Both the position numbers and the translations under genes were made by a program. Below are positions 20,993 through 32,067 of a stretch of DNA of 37,039 bases, piece after piece (position 1 is the stretch's first letter; each line of letters opens with the position of its first letter). The DNA lies in contig DRME01000127.1 of the NCBI GenBank assembly GCA_011375175.1, positions 1-37,039 on the forward strand. The letters run 5' to 3'. The DNA is from Deltaproteobacteria bacterium. GTDB taxonomy: Bacteria; Desulfobacterota; GWC2-55-46; DRME01. The notes under the pieces are model-generated. The model searched no databases and was not told the DNA's origin. It worked only from the letters and a program-made list of their open reading frames with translations.

Positions 20993-23227
20993 ATGGAGGC
21001 GCTGAGCGAGAAGAAGAACAGAGGCGCCGCAGCGCTTGCGGCGGCGCTCTTTGTGCTTGGGCTGACCGCCGTCGCCGGCGCCTGCACGCCCAACCATCCC
21101 TACCGGCCCGAAGAGCGGGGCGCCAACATCTTCTACACCAGCTTCGCCGAGCCGCCCAAGCACCTCGACCCGGCGCGCTCCTACAGCTCCAACGAGTACG
21201 ACTTCCTCGCCCAGATCTACGAGCCTCCCTTCCAGTACCACTACCTCGACCGTCCCTACCGCCTCGTTCCCCTCTCGGCCGAGGAGGTGCCGCAGCCGGT
21301 CTACTACGACGCATCGGGCAAGGCGCTTCCGCCCGACGCGCCGGCCGGGCTCGTGGCCCGCGCCGTCTACGAGATAAAGGTGAAACGGGGGATCTTCTAC
21401 CAGCCCCACCCGGCCTTCGCCCTCGACGAGGAGGGCCGTCCCCGCTACATGGACCTCACCGACGAGGACGTGGAAGACATAGAGGAGATCGGGGACTTCG
21501 AGCACACCGGAACGCGCGAGCTCACGGCCGACGACTTCATCTTCCAGATAAAGCGCCTTGCCGACCCGCAGCTCCACAGCCCCGTGCTCTCCATACTCGA
21601 AGAATACATCCTCGGCCTCTCGGAGTACGCACAGGCGCTGCGGGCCGAACTCGAGGAGACGAGAAAGAGGCGCAGGGAAGCGGCGGGGGCGGCCTACAAC
21701 CGTCTCGCCGACGAGATGCGAAACCCCATACGCCTCGATTACGACAAGTTCGAGCTCCCGGGGGTGGAGAAGGTCGACTCCCACACCTACAGGATAATAC
21801 TCAAGACCAAGTACCCCCAGTTCCTCTACTGGCTCGCCATGCCGTTCTTCTCGCCCGTGCCCCGGGAGGCCGTGCGATTCTACAAACAGGGTCCTCTCCA
21901 GGAGCGAAACATCACCATAGACCGCTTCCCCGTCGGCACGGGCCCCTACCGCATTGAGACCTACAACCCCAACATGGAGATAGTGCTCGCAAGGAACGAG
22001 AACTTCCACGGCGAGAGTTACCCCGGAACCGGCGAGGTAGGCGACGGCGCGGCGGGACTGCTCGACGACGCGGGCAGACCGCTTCCCTTCGTGGACCGCA
22101 TAGTCTTCAAGCTCGAAAAGGAGGCCATCCCCCGGTGGAACAAGTTCCTCCAGGGCTACTACGACAACTCCGGCATCACGTCCGACAGCTTCGACCAGGC
22201 CGTTACACTCACGGCCGAGGGCAAGGCCGCGCTCACGGGCTTCATGAAGGACAAGGGCATACGGCTCATCACGTCGGTGCGGCCCTCGACCTACTACATA
22301 GGGTTCAACATGCTCGACGACGTGGTGGGCGGCTACGGCGAGGAGAAACGGAAGCTGCGCCGCGCCATAGCCATCGCCCTCGACTACGAGGAGTACATCG
22401 AGATATTCAACAACGGACGCGGCATCCCGGCCATGGGCCCCCTGCCGCCCGGCATCTTCGGCTACATCGAGGGCCGCGAGGGGATCAACCCCTACGTCTA
22501 CGACTGGGACGAGCAAAGGGGCGCGCCGGTGCGCAAGTCCATCGACGAGGCCAGAAGGCTGCTGGCCGAGGCCGGATATCCCGGCGGCCGCGACAGGGAA
22601 GGAAGACCCCTCATCATCACATTCGACAACGCCTGGACCGGCCCGGACTCGGCCTCGCTCATCAACTGGTACATAAACAGGCTCAAGCTGCTCGGCATCC
22701 AGCTCGAGAACCGCACGACCGACTACAACCGCTTCCAGGAGAAGATGCGCAAGGGCAACTTCCAGATCTTCAGCTGGGGATGGAACGCCGACTACCCGGA
22801 CCCGGAAAACTTCTTCTTCCTGCTCGTCGGCGCAAACGGCAAGGTGAAACACCAGGGCGAGAACGCGGCTAACTACGAGAACCCGGAGTTCGACAGGCTC
22901 TTCGACGAGATGAAGGCCATGGAGAACTCGCCGCGGAGACTGGAGATCATAAGACGCATGACCGATATCGTGCGCCGCGACGGCCCCTGGGTATGGGGCT
23001 TCCACCCCGTGGCCTTCTCGCTCGTCCACGGCTGGGTGGGCAACGTCAAGAGCAACCCCATGGCCAACAACACGATGAAGTACATAAAGATCGACGGCAG
23101 GGCGCGCGAGGAGCTGCGCTACAGGTGGAACCGCCCCAACCCCTGGCCCCTGGCGGCCGCGGCGGCCGTCCTCGTGGCGGGGTCGCTTCCGGCCGTGCTG
23201 TCGGTGAAGAGAAGGATGGGGCTCTGA
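20993..23227 (+). CDS. Oligopeptide-type ABC solute-binding protein with C-terminal membrane helix
   Basis: This 744-aa binding protein of family 5 (DppA/OppA/YejA-like) is longer than usual (about 530-610). The N-terminal signal ends at AVAGAC, a weak lipobox. FAEPPKHLDPARSYSSNEYD, FPVGTGPYRIETYNPN, AIAIALDYEEYIEIFNNGRG and FQIFSWGWNADYPDPENFF are typical family stretches. An insertion at about residues 105-165 is acidic. At the C-terminus, WPLAAAAAVLVAGSLPAVLS followed by VKRRMGL predicts a membrane helix with a short cytoplasmic tail, unusual for this family. It heads an operon with two permeases. The ribosome site before ATG20993 is weak. Confidence 0.9.
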   Translation: MEALSEKKNRGAAALAAALFVLGLTAVAGACTPNHPYRPEERGANIFYTSFAEPPKHLDPARSYSSNEYDFLAQIYEPPFQYHYLDRPYRLVPLSAEEVPQPVYYDASGKALPPDAPAGLVARAVYEIKVKRGIFYQPHPAFALDEEGRPRYMDLTDEDVEDIEEIGDFEHTGTRELTADDFIFQIKRLADPQLHSPVLSILEEYILGLSEYAQALRAELEETRKRRREAAGAAYNRLADEMRNPIRLDYDKFELPGVEKVDSHTYRIILKTKYPQFLYWLAMPFFSPVPREAVRFYKQGPLQERNITIDRFPVGTGPYRIETYNPNMEIVLARNENFHGESYPGTGEVGDGAAGLLDDAGRPLPFVDRIVFKLEKEAIPRWNKFLQGYYDNSGITSDSFDQAVTLTAEGKAALTGFMKDKGIRLITSVRPSTYYIGFNMLDDVVGGYGEEKRKLRRAIAIALDYEEYIEIFNNGRGIPAMGPLPPGIFGYIEGREGINPYVYDWDEQRGAPVRKSIDEARRLLAEAGYPGGRDREGRPLIITFDNAWTGPDSASLINWYINRLKLLGIQLENRTTDYNRFQEKMRKGNFQIFSWGWNADYPDPENFFFLLVGANGKVKHQGENAANYENPEFDRLFDEMKAMENSPRRLEIIRRMTDIVRRDGPWVWGFHPVAFSLVHGWVGNVKSNPMANNTMKYIKIDGRAREELRYRWNRPNPWPLAAAAAVLVAGSLPAVLSVKRRMGL

Positions 23228-23231
23228 GAAG

Positions 23232-24212
23232 ATGCTTGCCTACATCATAAGACGCATACTCTACGCCGTTCCCATAATCATAGGCGTAAACCTCCTGACG
23301 GCGCTTCTCTTCTTCTACGTCAACACGCCCGACGACATGGCGCGCAAGATACTGGGCGAAAAGCACATAACCAGGGAGGCCATAGAGAACTGGAAGCGCG
23401 ACAACGGCTACAACCTGCCGCTCTTTGTGAACACCGCCGAGTCGGGACTCGCCGTCGTGACCCAGACCATCTTCTTCCAGAAGTCGGCGCCGCTTCTGTG
23501 GTTCGACTTCGGGAAGTCGGACCGCAACAACATCGACATAGGCGCGGAGATAAGAAAACGGATGTGGCCGAGCCTTAAGATATCGATCCCCATCTTCATA
23601 ATCGGCATCCTCACCAACCTCACCTTCGCCATGATAGTGGCCTACTTCCGCGGCACCTACCTCGACGTCTGGGGCGTGGTGCTCTGTGTCGTCATGATGA
23701 GCATATCGGCGCTCTTCTACATCATAGGGGGCCAGTACCTGCTCGGCAAGGTCCTCAGGCTCTTCCCCATATCGGGCTACGACACGGGGCTATTCTCGGT
23801 GAAGTTCGTCGTCCTGCCCGTCATAATAGGCATAATAAGCTCGCTGGGCGGAGGCGTGCGTTTCTACAGGACGGTCTTCCTCGAGGAGATAAACAAGGAC
23901 TACATAAGGACCGCCAGGGCCAAGGGACTCTCCGAGGGGACCGTGCTCTTCAAGCACGGCCTCAAGAACGCCATGATACCCATACTGACCAACGTGGTCG
24001 TCTCCATACCGTTCCTCTTCTACGGAAGCCTGCTGCTCGAGGCCTTCTTCGCCATACCGGGTCTGGGCAGCTTCACCATAGACGCCATCCAGTCCCAGGA
24101 CTTCGCCATAGTGAGGTCCATGGTCTACCTGGGCTCCATACTCTACATCGCGGGACTCGTCATGACCGACATAAGCTACACGCTCGTGGACCCGCGCGTA
24201 AGGCTCCAGTAG
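23232..24212 (+). CDS. Oligopeptide-type ABC permease, OppB/DppB type
   Basis: This 326-aa permease starts with the family-typical MLAYIIRRILYAVPIIIGVN and has six or more helices. The EAA loop DYIRTARAKGLSEGTVLFKH and NAMIPILTNVVVSIPFLFYG are conserved. It starts 4 nt after the binding-protein stop and abuts the OppC-type gene. The periplasmic segment after the first helix (about 30-115) is longer than usual. It would carry peptides or similar solutes inward. Confidence 0.93.
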   Translation: MLAYIIRRILYAVPIIIGVNLLTALLFFYVNTPDDMARKILGEKHITREAIENWKRDNGYNLPLFVNTAESGLAVVTQTIFFQKSAPLLWFDFGKSDRNNIDIGAEIRKRMWPSLKISIPIFIIGILTNLTFAMIVAYFRGTYLDVWGVVLCVVMMSISALFYIIGGQYLLGKVLRLFPISGYDTGLFSVKFVVLPVIIGIISSLGGGVRFYRTVFLEEINKDYIRTARAKGLSEGTVLFKHGLKNAMIPILTNVVVSIPFLFYGSLLLEAFFAIPGLGSFTIDAIQSQDFAIVRSMVYLGSILYIAGLVMTDISYTLVDPRVRLQ

Positions 24213-25400
24213 GTGTCGTCCATGCCCGTAGTGCTCGCTACAGACATGATAGTATTCGTCCTCTTCGCCGTGCTCCTCTACATGGCCGTCGCGGGACGTT
24301 CGAGCGAGCGTCTGCGCGAGCTCTGGTCCGATCTGCGAAGGAACAGGCTCGCCGTGATCTCCATGGCCGTACTCTCGCTCTACGCCCTCGTGGCTCTGGC
24401 CGACTCCATAAGGTGGCGCGACCCCGTGCTCGATGAAGAGGGAAGGCCCGCGGTGAGCGCCCAGGGCGATCCCATATACAGCCCCCAGGCCCTCTCGCTC
24501 CTGGACCGCATGCTCTGGAAGCTCAGGGTCAACAGGGAAAAGACCTTTTCGGCGCCCCTGGCGACCCGTCTGTTCGTAAAGGAGACGATGAAGCTGCCCG
24601 ACGGCACGCTCGTGCGCGACTATCCGCCGCTCAGGCACCCGCGAAGCCACCTGCTCGGCACCGACAAGGTGGGCTCCGACGTGCTCCTTGCGGCCGTCAA
24701 GGGCATAAGGACCGGTGTCGTCATAGGCACGGGCGCCACCCTCCTCATGATCCCCTTCGCCATACTCTTCGGCGTCACGGCGGGCTACTTCGGCGGCGTC
24801 ATCGACGACGTCATCCAGTACATATACACAACGCTCGCCTCCATCCCCTCGGTGCTCCTCATCGTGGCCTTCATGCTCATATTCGGCACCGAAGGCTACC
24901 AGGGTGGGCTCATAACGGAGAGGGACATATACCTCGGCTTCTTCGTCCCCTTCGACCGCCTCTTCTGGCTCTGCATCATCATGGGGGTGACGTCGTGGAC
25001 CGACCTGTGCCGTATCATAAGGGGGGAGACGCTCAAGCTGCGCGAACTGGAGTACGTGCAGGCGGCCAGGGCCTTCGGCGTGCGCAACGCCACCATCCTC
25101 TACCGCCACATAGTGCCCAACGTGATGCACCTGGTTCTCATAACCATGGTCCTCCAGTTCAGCGGCCTCGTGCTCGCCGAGGCCATACTGAGCTACCTGG
25201 GCATAGGCGTGAGCCCCGAGATGGGGAGCTGGGGCAACATGATCAACACGGCCCGCCTCGAGCTGAGCCGCGAGCCGGTCGTATGGTGGAACCTCACGGC
25301 GGCCTTCATCTTCATGTTCGGCCTCGTGCTTCCGGCCAACATCTTCGGCGACGCCGTGCGCGACGCCCTCGACCCGCGTCTGCGCGGCGGAAGGCTTTGA
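24213..25400 (+). CDS. Oligopeptide-type ABC permease, OppC/DppC type, enlarged
   Basis: This 395-aa permease is about 95 residues longer than typical DppC. An extra N-terminal helix (about 8-27) precedes the usual RRNRLAVISMAVLSLYALVA helix, and a hydrophilic stretch (about 70-145) reaches HLLGTDKVGSDVL, the normal family start of the core. The EAA loop LEYVQAARAFGVRNATILYR and GLVLAEAILSYLGIGVSPE are intact. YejE of the YejABEF system is similarly enlarged. GTG24213 follows the OppB stop without a gap; ATG24222 is possible. Confidence 0.92.
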   Translation: MSSMPVVLATDMIVFVLFAVLLYMAVAGRSSERLRELWSDLRRNRLAVISMAVLSLYALVALADSIRWRDPVLDEEGRPAVSAQGDPIYSPQALSLLDRMLWKLRVNREKTFSAPLATRLFVKETMKLPDGTLVRDYPPLRHPRSHLLGTDKVGSDVLLAAVKGIRTGVVIGTGATLLMIPFAILFGVTAGYFGGVIDDVIQYIYTTLASIPSVLLIVAFMLIFGTEGYQGGLITERDIYLGFFVPFDRLFWLCIIMGVTSWTDLCRIIRGETLKLRELEYVQAARAFGVRNATILYRHIVPNVMHLVLITMVLQFSGLVLAEAILSYLGIGVSPEMGSWGNMINTARLELSREPVVWWNLTAAFIFMFGLVLPANIFGDAVRDALDPRLRGGRL

Positions 25401-25479
25401 GCAAACTCCGCTCTGCCTCGCCATGAGGCGGCCTTCCTCTTGCCGCCGTTGCCCCGAGGGGGCGGTCCCCCGGCACAGC

Positions 25480-25577
25480 CCCCCAGAGGCAGCCGGCGCG
25501 GGCAGCCTGGGGGAAACTTTCTGAAGAAGGGCCATAGGCCCACGTTTCCCCCAGACCCCTTCAAAGACTTTTAACTT
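25480..25577. repeat. Family A fragment, reverse orientation
   Basis: GGGGGAAACTTTCTGAAGAAG, GGGCCATAGGCCC and CGTTTCCCCC make the outer-arm hairpin, followed by CAGACCCCTTCAAAGACTTTTAA. The preceding CCCCCCAGAGGCAGCCGGCGCG resembles 312-330 beside copy B1. It separates the permease and ATPase genes of the importer. Confidence 0.75.
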
Positions 25578-25670
25578 GGGCCTAAGAACCTCGCCTCCTT
25601 GGACGATCACGAGAGCCGACGCGGCTCGAAGAGCAAATTACTGGAAGAGCGGGTCCTTGAGGATACGGAT

Positions 25671-27569
<1,899 letters not shown>

Positions 27570-27694
27570 GCCCTGCCGTGCCGGCGGCTGAAGATCCCGC
27601 GGGGGCCTAAAAAAGAACCGGTATCTGCCGATAAGAAGCCATGGCGCGGCCTTTTCCCCTGCGGCCCTCGAAAGCACAGACACCGGGAGAGACG

Positions 27695-28969
27695 ATGAAG
27701 AGGATAACCGGCGACCTCTCGCTCATGCACCTTACGGAACTCGCCCAGTGGGCGGACATGAACTCCAAGACCGGCACGCTCACCATCTCAAACGGCGGCG
27801 TATCGAAGAAGTTCTATCTCCAGGAGGGGAAGATCATCTACGTGGCCTCGGGCAAGAGCGGCGAGAGGCTCGGCGAGATACTGGAGGACCGCAATGACGT
27901 GGACGCCGAGGCCGTGCGCCGGGCCCTCGAAGTCTCGCGCAGCCTCGGCGTGCCCTTCACGGGTCATCTCATCTCCGAAGGGATCGTCGACATGGCGGGG
28001 CTCGAAGCGGCCCTGGTCCAATGCGCCGAGGTCGCCTTCACCGACGCCCTCCACTGGGAGAACGGCACCTTCGAGTTCACTGACGAGGTGCCTGCCGAGG
28101 TGGACGACGGTCCCATCAAGCTCAACACCTCTTTCGTGCTCTTCGAGTCGGTGCGCCGCTTCGACGAGGCGAGGAAACGGGTGAGCGACGAGGGGCGGGA
28201 GTTCATGGAGCAGCTCCGCGCCGGCCTCGACGAGGGGAGCATCGAGCTCCCTCCGGTGCCCGACATCATGACGAAGATCCACGACATCATGAGGCGCGAC
28301 GATGCGCCGGTCCGGGAGATAGTGAAGATAATCATGGCCGACCAGATACTCACCTCGAGGCTTCTCCGCGTCGTCAACTCGGCCTTCTACGGCCTCTCCG
28401 GCGAGGTGACGTCGCTGCAGCAGGCCGTCGTCTACCTGGGCTTCAAGGCGGTGCTCGGCATCGTGACGGTCCACACCATGAGCGCCGCGACGGCCGCCAA
28501 CGAGCGCAAGGTGAAGGATGTGCTGCGACACAGCCTCCTTTGCGCCTTCATCGCAAGACGCCTGGCCGAAAGTCTCCGCCTCGACCCGGAAGAGGCCTTT
28601 GTCTGCGGGCTCCTCCACGACATAGGCAAGACCCTGCTCTTCAGCCTCAAGGGTCTCGACTGGATCGACGACGACGATATGGACGAGATCGCCGCGCTCT
28701 TTCACTGCGAGGCCGGAGGGTTGCTGGCCGCCAGGTGGCGTTTTTCCGATGTGGTGAAGGAGGTGATCGTCCACCACCATGCCCCGGAGAAGACCCCCTC
28801 GGAGAGCGCCATGGTGGAGACGGTCTTCCTTGCCGACGCCATGGCCAACGGCAGGGATACGAGCGACACCGCGCTGCGGCTGCGCTCCATAGAGGTCGAG
28901 GAGGCTTCGCTGAAGTCGATAGGAGACGAGATGGCCTCGATGAGGGAGATGGTGAACGCCGTCATATGA
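27695..28969 (+). CDS. DUF4388-HDOD domain signalling protein
   Basis: This 424-aa protein begins with a DUF4388 (PATAN-like) domain (about 1-105; LTELAQWADMNSKTGTLTI, FYLQEGKIIYVASG), then an HDOD domain (about 185-385): ELPPVPDIMTKIHDIM, DQILTSRLLRVVNSAFYGL and LLHDIGKTLLF. HDOD proteins act in signalling rather than as proven hydrolases, though here an HDxGK-like motif is intact. ATG27695 has GGGAG 6 nt upstream and begins the domain; the open frame from 27641 is not needed. It is probably a separate unit from the ABC genes. Confidence 0.9.
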   Translation: MKRITGDLSLMHLTELAQWADMNSKTGTLTISNGGVSKKFYLQEGKIIYVASGKSGERLGEILEDRNDVDAEAVRRALEVSRSLGVPFTGHLISEGIVDMAGLEAALVQCAEVAFTDALHWENGTFEFTDEVPAEVDDGPIKLNTSFVLFESVRRFDEARKRVSDEGREFMEQLRAGLDEGSIELPPVPDIMTKIHDIMRRDDAPVREIVKIIMADQILTSRLLRVVNSAFYGLSGEVTSLQQAVVYLGFKAVLGIVTVHTMSAATAANERKVKDVLRHSLLCAFIARRLAESLRLDPEEAFVCGLLHDIGKTLLFSLKGLDWIDDDDMDEIAALFHCEAGGLLAARWRFSDVVKEVIVHHHAPEKTPSESAMVETVFLADAMANGRDTSDTALRLRSIEVEEASLKSIGDEMASMREMVNAVI

Positions 28970-29028
28970 ACCGCCGCATCCCGCACCCACCCCCGCCACA
29001 CCTCCCCTCCCCCCCACCCACGCCGGGG

Positions 29029-29057
29029 TTGACCGGGAACGGCGAAACGTTTATAAT
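29029..29057 (+). promoter_or_regulatory. Strong sigma-70 promoter
   Basis: TTGACC (29029-29034) and a perfect TATAAT (29052-29057) are exactly 17 bp apart. Start would be near 29064, about 60 nt before the small gene at 29127. The preceding 28980-29022 is C-rich and holds no gene. Confidence 0.88.
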
Positions 29058-29126
29058 ATCACTGTCGGCGGGACAATCAACAGGTGCTTCCTGAACAATA
29101 CAGAACGAAACAAGGGAGGTCTTTAC

Positions 29127-29417
29127 ATGGGTGACTGCGGAAGCTGCTCTGACGGCGTAGGCGGGCCTTTCTCGGAAGGGCTCGAGCTCGTCGAGTTCGT
29201 ATACAACGCTCACGGCGGGGCCGTGGCCGGCGCCCCCATACCGAACGGGGGACTCGAAGTGGAGTGCCACGGCTGCGGCGAGCGGTTCCAGATGACCACT
29301 TTCGTCTTCAAGTGCCCCAAGTGCGGCGGAGTCCACGCCGTATCGCCGCCGCGCTGCCACGACGCCGCCAACGTCCAGTTCGCCGGCAAGGGCTACAAGC
29401 TGCCCGAAGACCGGTAG
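29127..29417 (+). CDS. Small Cys-rich zinc-ribbon-like protein, unknown function
   Basis: I do not recognise this 96-aa protein. CGSC near the N-terminus (Cys4, Cys7) and two pairs, CHGCGERF and CPKCGGVH, suggest a zinc ribbon at about residues 48-72, with a further lone Cys in PPRCHDAAN. The spacing of the two pairs (about 13 residues) and the Phe-rich stretch between them recall HypA-like or rubredoxin-like knuckles. GGGAGG lies 9 nt before the ATG. It has its own strong promoter and terminator, so it is a monocistronic and probably well-expressed gene. Confidence 0.82.
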   Translation: MGDCGSCSDGVGGPFSEGLELVEFVYNAHGGAVAGAPIPNGGLEVECHGCGERFQMTTFVFKCPKCGGVHAVSPPRCHDAANVQFAGKGYKLPEDR

Positions 29418-29446
29418 AAGGAAGCGGCCTTCCGGCCGGCAAACAC

Positions 29447-29473
29447 AAAAGGGGCTTCAACGGCCCCTTTTTT
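29447..29473. terminator. Bidirectional intrinsic terminator
   Basis: AAAAGGGGC (29447-29455) pairs with GCCCCTTTT (29463-29471) around TTCAACG, followed by TT. On the minus strand the A-run gives the T-run, so it can serve the convergent antiporter gene as well. Confidence 0.88.
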
Positions 29474-29523
29474 CATGGCCGACGGCCGATTGCCCCCACG
29501 GGCCCTTGCGCCGCCGGGAAGTT

Positions 29524-31521
29524 TCAGGCGGGCGGCCCGCCGCCCGGCCCTTTGAGAACTCCGATGGCGCTGTTGAGCTCGGCGTGGCTTCCGAGCAGAA
29601 CCACTATGTCGCCCTCCCCTACTACGAAGTCGGGCGGCGGGTTTGTCCTGGCCTCTCCCTTCCTCACCACGGCCATGACCGTGGCGCCCGTGAGCCTCTT
29701 TAGATCGATCTCGCCTATGCTCTTGCCCGCCGCGGCGCTCTTTTCGTCCACGTAGAAGGTGTCCATCACACTCGCCTCGAGGACCCGGGTGAGCTCGGCC
29801 ATGGCTTGGCTCGACATGGAGGGGTTTCTCAGCATGGCGTACCCCTCTTGGCGCACCAGGTCTATCTGGTTCTGTATGATGTTGGCCGGAACGCGGTAGT
29901 CCCTGAGCACCCTGGCGAAGATCTCCACGGAGGTCTCGAACTCCTCGGGTATGACCTGGTTTGCCCCGAGGCGGCGCAGCTCCTCCACTTCCTTTATGTA
30001 GCGCGTCCTCACGAGTATGGAGAGGTTGGGGTTGAGGTCACGGGCGCTCTTGACGATGCGCCGCGTGGAGAGGGGGTCGTCTATGGCCACCACCAGCATC
30101 TGGGCCTTCTCTATGCCCATGCGCCTTAGCATCTCCGGGTGGCTGGCGTCGCCGTAATAGGCACGGTGGCCCGCCTTCTTGGCCTCGCGCACGCGCTCGG
30201 GGCTCATGTCCATCACGAGGTAGGCAATCCCCACTTCCTTCAACACCCGCGCGAGGTTGCGGCCGTTGAGACCGTAACCTATTATCACGACGTGGTTGGA
30301 GAGCGAGGCCATGCGACGCCGTCCCTCGGCCGAGGCGCCGGCCGCGACGGTGCCGAGAAGACGGGCCGCCGAGAGCGCCGCGGCCGGCGCCCACTGGAAT
30401 ACGAAGGGAGTGGCGGCCATGGTCATTATGGAGACGGCCAGAAGCGTCTGGTATGCGCCGCTGCTCAGTATGCCGTAGTCACGGCCGAGCTTCATGAGTA
30501 TGAACGAGAACTCACCGACCTGGGCGATGCTCAGGCCGACGATTATGGAGAGCCTCAAGGGGTTTCGCAGCATCTGCCCCACGGCGATGACGATGAAGGC
30601 CTTGACGGCCATTACGGCCGCGGCCAGCAGCACCAGTGAGCCCACGTTGTCGAGGAAGTAGCGCGCGTCGAGGAGCATGCCCACCGATATGAAGAAAAGG
30701 CTCGCAAAGGTGTCCCTGAAGGGAAGGACCTCGGCCACTATCTGGTTCGAGTACTCGGACTCGGAGATGACAAGGCCGGCGATGAAGGCGCCCATGGCGA
30801 GAGAAAGCCCGGCCTCGAAGGCCACCCACGCCGACCCGAGGCATACGAGCACGATGGTGAGGATGAAGACCTCGCGGTTTCTGAGCCTGGCCACATGGTG
30901 GAAGAGCGCGGGTATGAGGTACGATGCCGCCGCTATTATGGCGGCTATCATGACGAGGGCCGTTGCCAGCCCCCTGAGCAGCGCGAAGGCGGAAGTCCCC
31001 CCCTGCTCCCCCATGCCCTGGACGACCATGACCATGAGCACCACGCAGATGTCCTGGAAGAGCAGTATGGCCACCGACTGGTTGCCGTGCGACGAACTCG
31101 CCTCGCCGGAGTCGACGAGCAGCTTCAGCACGATGGCCGACGACGAGAGCGCCACGGCAAAACCGATGACGAGCGCCGCCGGGGTGTCGAGACCGAAGGC
31201 CGTCGCCGCGGCAAAGGCCACGGCCATTGTGACCGTCACCTGCAGCCCGCCGCCGAGCAGAGCGGCCCGGCGTATGCTCAGAAGCTTGGTGAGCGAGAAC
31301 TCGATGCCGATGGTGAAGAGAAGCAGGACGATGCCGATCTCGGCGAGCATCTCGACCTCGCCGTGGGTGGTGACAAGTCCCAGGCCGGAGGGGCCGATGA
31401 TGATGCCCGTGACGAGAAAACCGATTATCGTGGGCAGGCCCGCCCTGGCGAAGAGGATGCTGATGGGCACCGACACCGCCATGAGCACGGTTATGTCGTG
31501 TAAGAGGGGAATGCCTTCCAA
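29524..31521 (-). CDS. Monovalent cation:proton antiporter, KefB/KefC type (CPA2) with RCK domain
   Basis: This 665-aa protein has twelve or so helices of the Na+/H+ exchanger fold (GLPTIIGFLVTGIIIGPSGL, GFAVALSSSAIVLKLL, AQVGEFSFIL). A RCK_N/TrkA-N domain follows with the nucleotide-binding GYGLNGRNLARVL, then a TrkA-C domain at the C-terminus (TGATVMAVVRKGEARTNPPP). It would exchange K+ or Na+ for H+ under ligand control. TTG31521 is preferred because GGGAG lies 5 nt upstream; ATG31545 has no ribosome site. It follows the coiled-coil gene at 31576 by 54 nt. Confidence 0.9.
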   Translation of the reverse strand: MEGIPLLHDITVLMAVSVPISILFARAGLPTIIGFLVTGIIIGPSGLGLVTTHGEVEMLAEIGIVLLLFTIGIEFSLTKLLSIRRAALLGGGLQVTVTMAVAFAAATAFGLDTPAALVIGFAVALSSSAIVLKLLVDSGEASSSHGNQSVAILLFQDICVVLMVMVVQGMGEQGGTSAFALLRGLATALVMIAAIIAAASYLIPALFHHVARLRNREVFILTIVLVCLGSAWVAFEAGLSLAMGAFIAGLVISESEYSNQIVAEVLPFRDTFASLFFISVGMLLDARYFLDNVGSLVLLAAAVMAVKAFIVIAVGQMLRNPLRLSIIVGLSIAQVGEFSFILMKLGRDYGILSSGAYQTLLAVSIMTMAATPFVFQWAPAAALSAARLLGTVAAGASAEGRRRMASLSNHVVIIGYGLNGRNLARVLKEVGIAYLVMDMSPERVREAKKAGHRAYYGDASHPEMLRRMGIEKAQMLVVAIDDPLSTRRIVKSARDLNPNLSILVRTRYIKEVEELRRLGANQVIPEEFETSVEIFARVLRDYRVPANIIQNQIDLVRQEGYAMLRNPSMSSQAMAELTRVLEASVMDTFYVDEKSAAAGKSIGEIDLKRLTGATVMAVVRKGEARTNPPPDFVVGEGDIVVLLGSHAELNSAIGVLKGPGGGPPA

Positions 31522-31575
31522 TGGGTCTCCCTGTGCGCCGCCCATGAAGGCGGGCGGAACGGACGGCCGGGGGGA

Positions 31576-32049
31576 TCAGCCGCCGCCCTTGTCGGCCTTG
31601 TCCGCGCCGCCTCCCCCCCCTTCGGGTCTTCCGCCTTCAGCCCCGCCCCCTTCGGCCCCGCCTCCGGGAGAGCCGGATTGCCGCCGGTCGGAGGACTCCT
31701 GCTGCGACTCCTTCTGCTCCATGCGCTGCTTAACAAGCGCTATCTCGTCCTCCACCCTCGCCGTCTCCTCCTCGAGACGCCTTATGTCGTCGATTATCCT
31801 GCGCACCTCCGTGTTGGAGAGCGGATTCTCCCAGGGAGGTCCGGCCATGTCGTATACCATGCCGCCAAGATCGGCGAAACGCTTCTCCACCTCCCTGTGG
31901 AGCGCATAGGCCCGGTAACGGAGCTTGCCTATCCTGGCGTACTCCTCACCCTTCTCGGCCGCTATCTTGGCGCCGTCCTTGACAGCCTCCCAGCCTTCCT
32001 CCACAGCCTTTGCAAGGTCGTCCCTCACCTTGTCCCAAAATCCCGACAT
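31576..32049 (-). CDS. Hypothetical helical protein with Gly/Glu-rich tail
   Basis: I do not recognise this 157-aa protein. Residues 1-75 form charged amphipathic helices (WDKVRDDLAKAVEEGWEAVK), residues 80-118 look like a coiled coil (RRIIDDIRRLEEETARVEDE), and the tail from about 120 is low-complexity Gly/Glu/Ser/Pro. No signal peptide is seen. GGAGGGGG lies just before ATG32049. It is the first gene of a two-gene unit with the antiporter. A role in envelope or stress response is only a guess. Confidence 0.8.
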   Translation of the reverse strand: MSGFWDKVRDDLAKAVEEGWEAVKDGAKIAAEKGEEYARIGKLRYRAYALHREVEKRFADLGGMVYDMAGPPWENPLSNTEVRRIIDDIRRLEEETARVEDEIALVKQRMEQKESQQESSDRRQSGSPGGGAEGGGAEGGRPEGGGGGADKADKGGG

Positions 32050-32067
32050 GACACCCCCTCCTTTTTT

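Noticed and set aside
20792-23029. 745-codon open frame antisense to the peptide-binding protein, and similar long antisense frames (4978-6348, 8227-9684, 23790-25610)
   Set aside because: They are out-of-phase images of well-supported genes in G+C-rich DNA, with biased His/Gly/Glu-rich composition and no domain.
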